A stretch of 64,000 nt of DNA from Rhodovastum sp963709085. GTDB taxonomy: Bacteria > Pseudomonadota > Alphaproteobacteria > Acetobacterales > Acetobacteraceae. The translations under genes and the position numbers were made by a program. Each line of letters opens with the position of its first letter. Position 1 is the stretch's first letter. Positions 55,854-63,347 of this stretch are shown here, piece by piece. The stretch is from assembly GCA_963709085.1 (NCBI GenBank), contig CAVPVB010000007.1, positions 2,356,001 to 2,420,000 on the forward strand, given 5' to 3'. Below the pieces are notes generated by a model. That model was not told the DNA's origin. It saw only the letters and a list, made by a program, of their open reading frames with translations, and did not search any database.

Positions 55854-56251
55854 TTCTGAAATCGCTCGGTTTTTTGGCGGTTTTGGAGCCTAAAAAGCAC
55901 CCCTGAAAATCGGCCGGCTCCATCTTGCGGACCCCCCGCGGACCCTTTTTGGCCAGGTGGAGAATGCGGCCGCGGCTTCGCGGTTGGCTGACACCGCTGC
56001 CAACCGATCCGCCATCGTTCCGTCATGGCTACCCGGCGCTACTAATAGCCACGCCTTGGTGGCTGCTTGGCGCTGCTACCAGCCGCCCCGCCAGCGTCAC
56101 ACCCGCGCGGCTTCGGCCGGATCACACATCCCGCACCGCCAGCCCGACGCACGCGGCCAGTGCGTGGCCAGCCGCCAGTGTCGGATTCTGGAATATTGCC
56201 CCCCCGATAGGAAAGCCGGCATGCTTCGATCGCCTGTCGGGAGGGTGTGGC

Positions 56252-56461
56252 GTGATTGCTCGATTGATGGCGGTCGGCGTTCTTGGTGGCCTGTTGACAG
56301 GCTGCGTTGGCCCGACCGTGGTCTTGGTGAAGAACCCGCAAACTGGAGAGATCGTGCAATGCAAAGGGACGCTCAGCGGGATTGCGCCTATCGCGGAAAG
56401 CATCGTCGCACGTGACTGCGCTGCCGGGTATGTCGCGGCTGGTTGGACCAGGATGAATTAA
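56252..56461 (+). CDS. Small lipoprotein
   Basis: 69 residues from a GTG at 56252-56254: IARLMAVGVLGGLLTGCVGPTVVLVKNPQTGEIVQCKG. Lipobox LLTGC, then a short exported domain with ESIVARDCAAGYVAAGWTRMN. The tail has two more Cys. Function unknown; small lipoproteins of this kind are frequent in alphaproteobacterial prophage-type regions. Confidence 0.6.
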   Translation: MIARLMAVGVLGGLLTGCVGPTVVLVKNPQTGEIVQCKGTLSGIAPIAESIVARDCAAGYVAAGWTRMN

Positions 56462-56470
56462 GGGACCGGT

Positions 56471-57040
56471 ATGGTCGTATTGCTGTGGGTGCTGTTCGCG
56501 GTGTGGGCGCTGTGGCTGTGGCTCAGCGGGCACTGGTTCGGGCGTGCTGTGGCGTTCTTGGTGTTCGGCGTGGTGTTCGGCGTTGGCCTCGCTGCCGCAA
56601 TGAGCAATCCGGCGCCAGCCATATTCGGGATCGTGGCAGCATGGTTTGTCGCCGCGATCCCGATTGAATTGCAGCATCGTAAGAAAATTGAACGCGCCCA
56701 ACAGGATCAGCACGAACAAAACGCACCCTTGGCGGCAAACGCGGGCACGCTGCGGCAGCAAGAGGACTTCATCGCACGCTGCAACGAGGTTTACGACGCT
56801 GGCATCAGGGACATTCCCGGCTTTAAAAATGCCCTTGAGAATTTCCGCACCATCGGCGGCTTGTCTGTTGCGCTCATTGAAGCTGCCCTTGAGACCGACG
56901 CTCCGGGCAATGTGCTGCACTATCTGGGCAACCATATCGAGGAAGCCGAAGCGCTCCAGGGGCTTTCACCGGCCCGCCTTGGTGTCGCTGTGGCCAAGTT
57001 GGCCAGCAGGATCAGGCTCCTCGCTGTTTTGGGTGGGTAA
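56471..57040 (+). CDS. Membrane-anchored protein with a phage-structural-like C-terminal motif
   Basis: 189 residues. Two N-terminal helices (VVLLWVLFAVWALWLWLSGHWF and VFGVVFGVGLAAAMSNPAPAIFGIVAAWFV), a basic/coiled linker (LQHRKKIERAQQDQHEQ), then VYDAGIRDIPGFKNALENFRTI, followed by NVLHYLGNHIEEAEALQGLSPARLGVAVAKLASRI. The last block looks like a motif common in phage scaffold/structural-type proteins (hydrophobic ...LHYLG..PEEA..I..L.PA....ei.kLe..i). Nine bases after the lipoprotein gene, same strand. Confidence 0.55.
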   Translation: MVVLLWVLFAVWALWLWLSGHWFGRAVAFLVFGVVFGVGLAAAMSNPAPAIFGIVAAWFVAAIPIELQHRKKIERAQQDQHEQNAPLAANAGTLRQQEDFIARCNEVYDAGIRDIPGFKNALENFRTIGGLSVALIEAALETDAPGNVLHYLGNHIEEAEALQGLSPARLGVAVAKLASRIRLLAVLGG

Positions 57041-57348
57041 GGGCACGGTGGATTACCGTCGAGGTCGAGGAACCGTCGCCGCGCGCCAGCAGGTTCCGCA
57101 CCGTCGAGTGGAGCCCTCGCCCAAGCTACCCGCGCGAAGGCCGCAACCCTTCGGTGCTCCAGCGATCGCCCGGCTGTATCGCCCGCGGCCAGAGTGACGC
57201 TGGCAGTAGCGCCGGCATCTCGTCCGCCGCCAATAGCCTATCGACCGCGAACTCGGGTAACGCAGTTTGAAATTAATTGCCTACTTGAAGGCGACGCCGT
57301 TGCGCTAAGGTGATAAGGTGCAACCCATTCTGAAAGCGAGATAAACGG

Positions 57349-57576
57349 ATGACCACCTTAGTCAGCGCCATAGCGGTCCTTGCCACTCTCTTGAACGCGG
57401 CACCCAAGCCGAATATAAGTAATCCTCGGGCCGTCCGTGTAGCGGGTCTTATGTGCTTTCTTAAGAGTGAACAGATTTCTGGACTCAACAAAATCTGCTA
57501 CTATGATTGCGCTGGCTCCGCTGCTGCGATCACGATTAAATCTTATGAGCTATGTCCTCTTAACGTTCAACAGTAG
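57349..57576 (+). CDS. Small cysteine-containing exported protein
   Basis: 75 residues from ATG 57349-57351. N-terminal hydrophobic stretch TTLVSAIAVLATLLNAAPK, then LMCFLKSEQISGLNKICYYDCAGSAAAITIKSYELCPLNVQ; four Cys. The pattern CFLKxExxSGxNKICYYDCxGSxAAITI looks like a known family of small secreted proteins I recall but cannot name. GC content is visibly lower than its surroundings, which suggests recent transfer. Confidence 0.5.
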   Translation: MTTLVSAIAVLATLLNAAPKPNISNPRAVRVAGLMCFLKSEQISGLNKICYYDCAGSAAAITIKSYELCPLNVQQ

Positions 57577-57692
57577 CATTTATGTTGGGTTGGCGCGGCT
57601 TGTAGGAACTTCGTTCCTCTAGTTGTTCTTCTGGGATGTCAATTCAGTCCACGATGTCAAAAACCGTCGGCGCGCTTGACTAACCCCGCTCG

Positions 57693-57956
57693 CTACACCA
57701 ACTCGCGGAGTATCACAGTTTTGGCCTTCAATTCACGGATCAGCGCCCGCAGTTCACGCGTTTCGGCACCGCGGCCACCGTGAACCGTCCGGGCCGCTCG
57801 TATCCGCGCCAGCCCCTCGGCCGTGCGCGGGCCGGTGCTGCACCCCCCATGAAGGCGACAGCGCCCGTTCGGCATCGGCCAGCGGAGGCAGGGGGTTCCG
57901 GTCCGCGTGCGCGCACCGCACCGGGCCTTCATGGGGTTCTGCTCCGGATCGGACAC
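57693..57956 (-). CDS. HGG-motif (HGGMSTG-type) small protein
   Basis: 87 residues. ARCGARTRTGTPCLRWPMPNGRCRLHGGCSTGPRTAEGLARIRAART: a CGA...C.....C.LHGG.STGP.T pattern typical of mobile-element small proteins, with a Cys pair that may bind zinc. Start is GTG 57954-57956 (or ATG 57930-57932). It starts 2 bases after the stop of the 57959-58582 gene and is last in the primase operon. Confidence 0.65.
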   Translation of the reverse strand: MSDPEQNPMKARCGARTRTGTPCLRWPMPNGRCRLHGGCSTGPRTAEGLARIRAARTVHGGRGAETRELRALIRELKAKTVILRELV

Positions 57957-57958
57957 CG

Positions 57959-58582
57959 CTACCCCTCCCCCCTGCCATGGACGCCAGCGCCAGCCGCCAC
58001 CGTGCCGACAATGGCTTGCCCGCCGTCCTGCACCACCACCCGCTCAACCCGGACAACCTGCGGCCCCTTGCCTCGCTTGCGGTCCAGGGCCTCCAACATA
58101 TCGGTCATGCCGCGCGCCAGGTTCGTGCCGTCTTTGCGCAGCCTGCTGGCGATGTCGGGCGGTTGATTGGGCAGCATCGCCCGGCGCAGGCATTCCATTG
58201 AGGTGAAGTGCAGCGCCGTTGCCTGCGCCGCCAGCATGCCCTCGATCTCGTCCTTGGGCTTGAACGCGGCCAGAGCAGCGGCGACGGCGGCCAGCCGTGC
58301 GGCCTCCCCGTCGCGCTCGGTTGGCGGGCGGACGCACAGCAGCGTTTCAACGAGGATGGTGGCATTGAAGTCGTCATCTGCCGATCCGCCAAGCGCCCCA
58401 ACCGCGCCAGCCGTCAGGGTGATTTCCGCCACCGGCCCGGCCGGCGTGGATTTGACCGTCATGCGCGGCGCCGACGCCTTGCCCGGTGTTGCCTGGGCCG
58501 CATCAAGGGCAAGCGCACCAGGCGCGGCGCCGACGGCGGATGCGGGCACGCGCGGTGCTCCGGAAGCGGTTGGTTTGGTCAT
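57959..58582 (-). CDS. Hypothetical protein in primase operon
   Basis: 207 residues. The N-terminus is a low-complexity Ala/Pro linker; the C-terminal half, FKPKDEIEGMLAAQATALHFTSMECLRRAMLPNQPPDIASRLRKDGTNLARGMTDMLEALDRKRGKGPQVVRVERVVVQDGGQAIVG, is helical and conserved-looking. Its start overlaps the stop of the upstream gene (ATGA). No known domain. Confidence 0.6.
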   Translation of the reverse strand: MTKPTASGAPRVPASAVGAAPGALALDAAQATPGKASAPRMTVKSTPAGPVAEITLTAGAVGALGGSADDDFNATILVETLLCVRPPTERDGEAARLAAVAAALAAFKPKDEIEGMLAAQATALHFTSMECLRRAMLPNQPPDIASRLRKDGTNLARGMTDMLEALDRKRGKGPQVVRVERVVVQDGGQAIVGTVAAGAGVHGRGEG

Positions 58583-59085
58583 GGTGCGTTCTTTCCTTCT
58601 GCGGGCAGCCAGTGCCGCCCAAATCCCAGCAGCCACCCCGCCTCGGTCTCGGTCGGTTCGCCGGCCGCGCCGATAAGTGCCTCGCCCTCGGCATCGAGGC
58701 GCGCCCGGAGCTCGCCCACCACCGCCAGCGCCGCAGCCACCACCCGTGGCGGGCAACGGTGCGTCGGCCCGATCCGCACCACCTCGCCATCGAGCCACAC
58801 CCGGCAGTGCAGATCGTCGCGCAGATAGAGCAGGAGGGCGGGAACTTCGGTCGGGATCGGCGCCGGATTGTTGGCAGGCTCCGCGCCTGCGTTCCCCTCA
58901 GCATTGCCAAAATCACGGGTTCCAGGGGTTCCAGGGGTTCCGTCGCCTTGGAACCCGCGGATTTCCTCGGTTTGCGCCCCACCTGGCCCGGAACCCCTTG
59001 CTTGGGGTTCACGGGTTCCAGGGGTTCCCAGTTCAACCGCAGCGGCGCAGGAGCGAGCCAGCGCGCGCAGATCAGCGAGCGCCAT
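58579..59085 (-). CDS. Hypothetical protein with GTPGTPGT repeats, primase operon
   Basis: 168 residues from ATG 59083-59085. After an alpha-helical beginning, a Gly/Thr/Pro-rich stretch ELGTPGTREP and FQGDGTPGTPGTRDF is encoded by DNA repeats of GGGTTCCAGGGGTTCC type. The C-terminus LLLYLRDDLHCRVWLDGEVVRIGPTHRC ... GWLLGFGRHWLP has no known domain. Overlaps its neighbours at both ends. Confidence 0.55.
   Translation of the reverse strand: MALADLRALARSCAAAVELGTPGTREPQARGSGPGGAQTEEIRGFQGDGTPGTPGTRDFGNAEGNAGAEPANNPAPIPTEVPALLLYLRDDLHCRVWLDGEVVRIGPTHRCPPRVVAAALAVVGELRARLDAEGEALIGAAGEPTETEAGWLLGFGRHWLPAEGKNAP
58917..59032. repeat. GGGTTCCAGGGGTTCC repeat cluster A
   Basis: Five to six copies of GGTTCCAGGG/GGAACCC-type units at 58917-58942 (direct) and 58950-59032 (both orientations), inside the 58579-59085 gene. 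They encode the GTPGTPGT linker. A second cluster is at 62115-62229. Confidence 0.6.
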
Positions 59086-61822
59086 CGGTGCCACCTTCCG
59101 CGGTATCGTCGCCCAGGATCGCGCCAGACACCCGGTACACCCGCCGCTTGCCCTCGCCGGGGATCGTCACCAGCGCGGCGCGATGCCGCTCCGTGCCGCC
59201 AACCAGCAGCTTGCGCACGGCCAGCAGTTCCGCCGTCCGCTTGGCGTCCAGGCCCTTGCACACCTCGCCTTTCCACGTCTCGGGCAGGATCAGGTATTCC
59301 CACCGCTCGCCCTCGCCCTCGGCGCCGTACACCCGGCGCCGAAACCCGGCCCGGCTCACGGTGCGCGCGAGGTCCGGCGCACCCGGTTCCTTGTTCGCTT
59401 CGGTCAGCACCAGCAGCGTGAACCGGCTTTCACCGTGCGCTTCGAGGAAGGCCCGAACCTGCGCCAGCGCCGCGGCATCCTCGCCGGAACCTGCGCCGCC
59501 GCGTTCCGCGAGCCAGGCCGAGAAGCACGCGCCGGCCGCGCGCCAGGCCTCGCCCTTGGGCCATGGCAACACGCCATAGTCCCGCGCCAGTTCGCCGGCG
59601 GCGCCGATCAAGGCAAACCGGCCCGCCACGCTGGTGACCTGTCCCGCCGCGCCGGCCGGAACGTGCTTGGCGATGAAGCTGGCCCGCATGGCGTCCAGTG
59701 TGTCGCGCAGCTCGGCCGCGTTGGTTGCCCGTTCATGTGCCAGACGGGCGAGGAACACCCGGGCGGCGATGCCGTGGTGCGCCCGTGCGGCGCCCCTCAG
59801 TTCCTCGGCGAGCGCCGCAGGGTTGGGCCGGCCGTGCAGGTTCTGGAACACGCCCATGCCCGCGCCAGCGTTCGCCGGCAGGTTCACGAGCCGAACCTCG
59901 AGCCCAGCCATTGCCCGCTTGCCGGCCTCGCCCATCTTCTGCGCCAGCGTGATTTCGCCCGTGCTCAGGAACAGGGTGCGCCACGACTGGCGGCGCCGCG
60001 CCGATCCGGTGCGGGATGCGCGCTGCTTCCCGGCTTCGTTGGCGAGCATGTACACCACGTCGCCAACCTCGCGCCCGTCCGCCTGCCCCATTTCATCGAG
60101 GATCAGCAGCGCGTCGGCAGTCTCGGCCGCGGTACCTTCCAGGCCGTTCGCGGTGCCGCGCCAGGCGCGCAACTGTGCGTCGGCAGTCGGCTTTCCCCAC
60201 ACGCTCGCCGCAACTACCGCCGCCGTGCTCTTGCCGGTGCGCGAGTCGCCAACGAGGTGCAGCCCGCCGGACGGCTCGCCCAGCACGTCGAGCAGCGGCC
60301 CCGCGAATGCCGCGGAGAGGAACAACGCCAGCCGGTCATTGCCCACCACCAGCGCGGCAACATCTCTTTGCCACCCTGCAAGGTTTCCCATTGCCCGGTA
60401 TGCGGCGTCCGCCCTCGCGTCATCGGCCTGCAAGATGGTGTCAGCCGCACCGCGTCCGAACGCCTCGCCGCCAGGTAGCACGAACACCGGCGCGGCCTCG
60501 CCTTGATGCCAGCCGGTGCGCGTCACGCACCGCAGCAGCCGCGGCGCCTTCACTCCGCCGACAAACCGTTTCAGCAGGTCATGCGCCCGCGCGTCGGGAC
60601 CGCACGACAGGCCAGCGTGTTCCAGTTCCTCGGCGATCTCGTTTCCCGGCCGATGGATCAAGCGCCGCGGGATCGCCCATTGGTGCGGCCTGCCTTCGCG
60701 GTCGCGCCAGCGGAGGAACACGCCCCACGACTCGCCGGCATCGGTACGCGTCTCGCCCACCACCCGAAACGGTGCAGCGATGAAGATAGGCGGCGGAGCG
60801 TCCCCTTTCTCGGGTGGCGGAGGATCGAAGAACAACCCTTCGCCCGTCATGCGGAAGCGGGGCGGCATCTCGGCCGCCACACCGTCCGGCGCATCGTCCA
60901 GCAACTCGGTCAGCCGCCCCGGCACCACCCCGTCAGGCAACGCGTCGGCCAGGTCCCACCCCTTCGGCCAATCGGTCGGCACCTCCACCGTACGCACCGA
61001 CATGGCCCCGGCCAGCTTCGCCAAGTCTGCCACCTTCGCGGCATAGACCGCGCCGGGTTCGTCTTGATCCGGCCAGATCGTGACGCAACGGCCTTGCAGC
61101 GGCGTCCAGTCCGACTTGTCCGGCGCTTTCGATCCGCCCTGCGAAGTGATGCAGACAAGATCAGGGAAGATTGCCGATGCAGCGTCGGCCGCTTTCTCGC
61201 CTTCCGTCACCAGCACGGGCGCTGCCGGACGCGCGGCCAGGCGGTCCAGGCCATAGAGCGGGCGCGGCGTCGGCGGCGCCTTGGGGTGCCACCCGGTGCG
61301 ATCCTGCAGCTTGCCCTTGCGGTCGGTCCAGATGCGCCGCCCGAACGTCCAGGGCCACACGTCTTTCGTTGGCGTGCCGTCGGCCGTGGTGCCATCGTAG
61401 CGGGCCGCCACCACCACCGGCCTGCCCTCGGCCGTGCGATAGACCCACACGCCCGATGGTTCGGGCAGATCGCCGAACCGGAAGTAGCTGGCGGGCGGCA
61501 CCGCACCAGGGCAGGGCAGCACCGTCAGCTGGTCATCGTCGCCGGCCTCGCCGCCGCTCCCAGCCGGGATGGCAGCCGCCGCAGCGCGGTCCGCATCGGT
61601 CAGGGGGGCGAACGGATCGACCCCACGCGCGTCGAGCTCGGGCGAGATCCCGTCATCATCGCCAGCCGGTTCCGGCGCATCGGGCGGCAGCGTGGCGCCC
61701 ATGGCTTTGACGGTATCGGGCGAGGGTGCGGCCTGGCGCCGGCGTCTCGCCTTGGTGACGGGCACGGCAGTCATCGGCGCCGAAGTCCCTTCGCTCGGGA
61801 TCGGCGCATGTGTTCCGTCCAT
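59072..61822 (-). CDS. TOPRIM/DUF927 primase-helicase
   Basis: 916 residues, the replication core of the element. TOPRIM-like domain around residue 205-265: VLVTEGEKAADAA ... CVTIWPDQDEPGAVYAAKVA (with the DxD). Then the DUF927 module: WAIPRRLIHRPGNEIAEEL, RCVTRTGWHQGEAAPVFVLPGGEAFG, Walker A GDSRTGKST at ~525-533, Walker B LLILDEMGQADG at ~572, and RTLFLSTGEITLAQKMGEAGK. The C-terminal ~150 residues are a winged-helix-like extension. Such proteins prime and unwind element DNA. Confidence 0.85.
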   Translation of the reverse strand: MDGTHAPIPSEGTSAPMTAVPVTKARRRRQAAPSPDTVKAMGATLPPDAPEPAGDDDGISPELDARGVDPFAPLTDADRAAAAAIPAGSGGEAGDDDQLTVLPCPGAVPPASYFRFGDLPEPSGVWVYRTAEGRPVVVAARYDGTTADGTPTKDVWPWTFGRRIWTDRKGKLQDRTGWHPKAPPTPRPLYGLDRLAARPAAPVLVTEGEKAADAASAIFPDLVCITSQGGSKAPDKSDWTPLQGRCVTIWPDQDEPGAVYAAKVADLAKLAGAMSVRTVEVPTDWPKGWDLADALPDGVVPGRLTELLDDAPDGVAAEMPPRFRMTGEGLFFDPPPPEKGDAPPPIFIAAPFRVVGETRTDAGESWGVFLRWRDREGRPHQWAIPRRLIHRPGNEIAEELEHAGLSCGPDARAHDLLKRFVGGVKAPRLLRCVTRTGWHQGEAAPVFVLPGGEAFGRGAADTILQADDARADAAYRAMGNLAGWQRDVAALVVGNDRLALFLSAAFAGPLLDVLGEPSGGLHLVGDSRTGKSTAAVVAASVWGKPTADAQLRAWRGTANGLEGTAAETADALLILDEMGQADGREVGDVVYMLANEAGKQRASRTGSARRRQSWRTLFLSTGEITLAQKMGEAGKRAMAGLEVRLVNLPANAGAGMGVFQNLHGRPNPAALAEELRGAARAHHGIAARVFLARLAHERATNAAELRDTLDAMRASFIAKHVPAGAAGQVTSVAGRFALIGAAGELARDYGVLPWPKGEAWRAAGACFSAWLAERGGAGSGEDAAALAQVRAFLEAHGESRFTLLVLTEANKEPGAPDLARTVSRAGFRRRVYGAEGEGERWEYLILPETWKGEVCKGLDAKRTAELLAVRKLLVGGTERHRAALVTIPGEGKRRVYRVSGAILGDDTAEGGTDGAR

Positions 61823-61824
61823 CG

Positions 61825-62349
61825 TCAGGACACCCCCAGCATGTCGACCAGGCGCCGGGCAGCGTCGGCTTGCGACAGGTTGAACAGGAAAGCGGCCAAG
61901 CTGACCGGATCGCCGCCACGGTCACCGGTGGCGAAGTCCGACCACCGGCCGGTGCGCAGGTTCACCCGGAAGGAACCCGGATGCCGGTCGGCACGGCGCG
62001 GATTGCGGGACTTGTACTCCCGGCCGTTCACGCGCCCATCCGGCAGCCACCGCACCAGCAGCACCGGCAGATCGCGCAGCGCCGCCGCGTTGATCGCCGC
62101 GAAGTCGAGGCGGCGGGAACCCCTGGAACCCGTAACCCGCGGGCCAGGGGTTCCAGCGCCGACACGCTCCAAACTCAGGGTTTCCGTGGGTTTGCCGGGC
62201 GCGGAACCCGTGGAACCCCTGGAACCCGTGAAATTGGGAATGCTGGCGGCGGATGCAGACCGCAGGGTGTCAGCATCCTCTTTCTTTGAGGGGTCGCGCG
62301 ACGCATCTAATCCCGGTTGGAACGGGTTCCGGGTCCGCGTCTCGTTCAT
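61825..62349 (-). CDS. Primase-accessory protein with DNA repeat-encoded linker
   Basis: 174 residues from ATG 62347-62349. The C-terminal 90 residues (VLLVRWLPDGRVNGREYKSRNPRRADRHPGSFRVNLRTGRWSDFATGDRGGDPVSLAAFLFNLSQADAARRLVDMLG) match the zinc-less primase-associated N-domain found beside phage/plasmid primases: GREYxxxNPxRADRxPGSFxxNLxTGRWxDFAtGDrGGDxvsLaA. The N-terminal half is a low-complexity linker (TGSRGSTGS, TGSRGSR) encoded by GGAACCC/GGGTTCC repeats. Its start overlaps the next upstream gene (62346). Confidence 0.65.
   Translation of the reverse strand: MNETRTRNPFQPGLDASRDPSKKEDADTLRSASAASIPNFTGSRGSTGSAPGKPTETLSLERVGAGTPGPRVTGSRGSRRLDFAAINAAALRDLPVLLVRWLPDGRVNGREYKSRNPRRADRHPGSFRVNLRTGRWSDFATGDRGGDPVSLAAFLFNLSQADAARRLVDMLGVS
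62115..62229. repeat. GGGTTCC/GGAACCC repeat cluster B
   Basis: Units GGAACCCCTGGAACCCGT, CAGGGGTTCCAG, and GGAACCCGTGGAACCCCTGG (62115-62153 and 62201-62229), inside the 61825-62349 gene in another reading frame than cluster A. They encode the TGSRGS linker. Confidence 0.6.
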
Positions 62350-62732
62350 GGTGCGGACCTTCCTGCCTCGGCGGCGCCGAACACCTTCGCGGCGATGTTG
62401 CTCAGCACGCTGAGTTGCTTGGCTGTCGGCCGCCGATGGCCAATGAGGCTGGCGAGGAACTTCGATTCCCATGCGGTCAACTGGTCGTGACGCTGGCGGC
62501 AAGCGGTGGCCACAGCGCGCCAGTCTCCCGAAGCTGCCTCGCGTGGCGCCGCAAGAGTTGGCACCGGTGCAGCACGAGACGCGATCACGTCCGCCCAGGT
62601 CAGGCCAGCGGCCCGGATGAGGCGGTCAGCCATGGCGGCAGCGGTCGCGCGCTCGCCGTCATGGTCGCTACCGAACAAGCCGCACATCTTGACCAGGCGA
62701 TCGGCCGTGGTGGGATCGAGGATGGCAGTCAT
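62346..62732 (-). CDS. Hypothetical element protein with helical N-terminal domain
   Basis: 128 residues. VKMCGLFGSDHDGERATAAAMADRLIRAAGLTWADVI resembles a small domain seen at the N-terminus of other phage/plasmid proteins (GSDHDGE...A..A..L....GLTWADVI). The rest is helical (ESKFLASLIGHRRPTAKQLSVLSNIAAKVFG). Start and stop overlap its neighbours. Confidence 0.6.
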   Translation of the reverse strand: MTAILDPTTADRLVKMCGLFGSDHDGERATAAAMADRLIRAAGLTWADVIASRAAPVPTLAAPREAASGDWRAVATACRQRHDQLTAWESKFLASLIGHRRPTAKQLSVLSNIAAKVFGAAEAGRSAP

Positions 62733-62875
62733 CGAGCCACCGCCTGCCGCAGTTCACTGGCCAGCAGCGCCAAGCGCACGGCCTCGGCGGGGAATGTTGC
62801 GATCAGGGCGAGCGCGTCATTTTCGAGGAGGCGGATCAGCGCCGGCAGATCGGCCGGCAGGAAGAATTGGGACAT
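62729..62875 (-). CDS. 48-residue helical protein, primase operon
   Basis: From ATG 62873-62875: SQFFLPADLPALIRLLENDALALIATFPAEAVRLALLASELRQAVAR. A single amphipathic helical unit with no known domain. Its stop overlaps the start of the following gene (ATGA), which supports it being translated. Longer in-frame starts upstream lack this coupling. Confidence 0.5.
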   Translation of the reverse strand: MSQFFLPADLPALIRLLENDALALIATFPAEAVRLALLASELRQAVAR

Positions 62876-63000
62876 GGTTCGTACTCCATGCGGCCCGGTT
62901 GGACTGGAAAACCGCAGCGCCGTACAGTATCTTCCCAGCGTCCACGCCGTTCTGATACCGCTTGCGCCGCCGGTCCCCACCACGGGCCGGCGGTTTCGAT

Positions 63001-63231
63001 TTAGACGGCGGTGCGTACGGCCTCGGCGGCCCGGTGCGGGAAAGTCCGGGCAGTGGCCCATGCCAACACATCGCTGCGGCGGTAGAGCACCCGGCGGCCA
63101 CCGGCCCGAACAAACGCCGGCCCGTTGCCTTCGACACGCCAGCGCGCGGTGGTGCGCGGCACGACGTGCAACAGGTCACACAACTGCGCATCGGTCAGGA
63201 AATCGTCAGCCTGCGTCGTTGGGTTCTGCAT
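63001..63231 (-). CDS. AlpA-type helix-turn-helix DNA-binding protein
   Basis: 76 residues. DDFLTDAQLCDLLHVVPRTTARWRVEGNGPAFVRAGGRRVLYRRSDVLAWA is a MerR-like/HTH_17 domain of the excisionase-AlpA family, with the usual winged-helix RVLYRRSDVLAW tail. It is the first gene of the minus-strand replication operon, so it is probably an excisionase or an early regulator. Confidence 0.8.
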   Translation of the reverse strand: MQNPTTQADDFLTDAQLCDLLHVVPRTTARWRVEGNGPAFVRAGGRRVLYRRSDVLAWATARTFPHRAAEAVRTAV

Positions 63232-63347
63232 TTCTGCCTCTGCAAGACGTTAGTTGTCGGCGCAAGACATTGCAGGACATCAGCGCCCGATATAGGCGAC
63301 GCGATTATTCTGGTGCGGTGATTAGGTGCGGCAATTATCGCGGAGAT

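Noticed and set aside
55745..56026. Reverse-strand frame through tRNA-Phe (RDRTTDTAIFSRMLYQLSYLG)
   Set aside because: This is the well-known antisense translation of a tRNA-Phe and is not a gene.
55880..56250. Possible integrase remnant beside tRNA-Phe
   Set aside because: No tyrosine-recombinase motif (R..HxxR..Y) is visible on either strand here.
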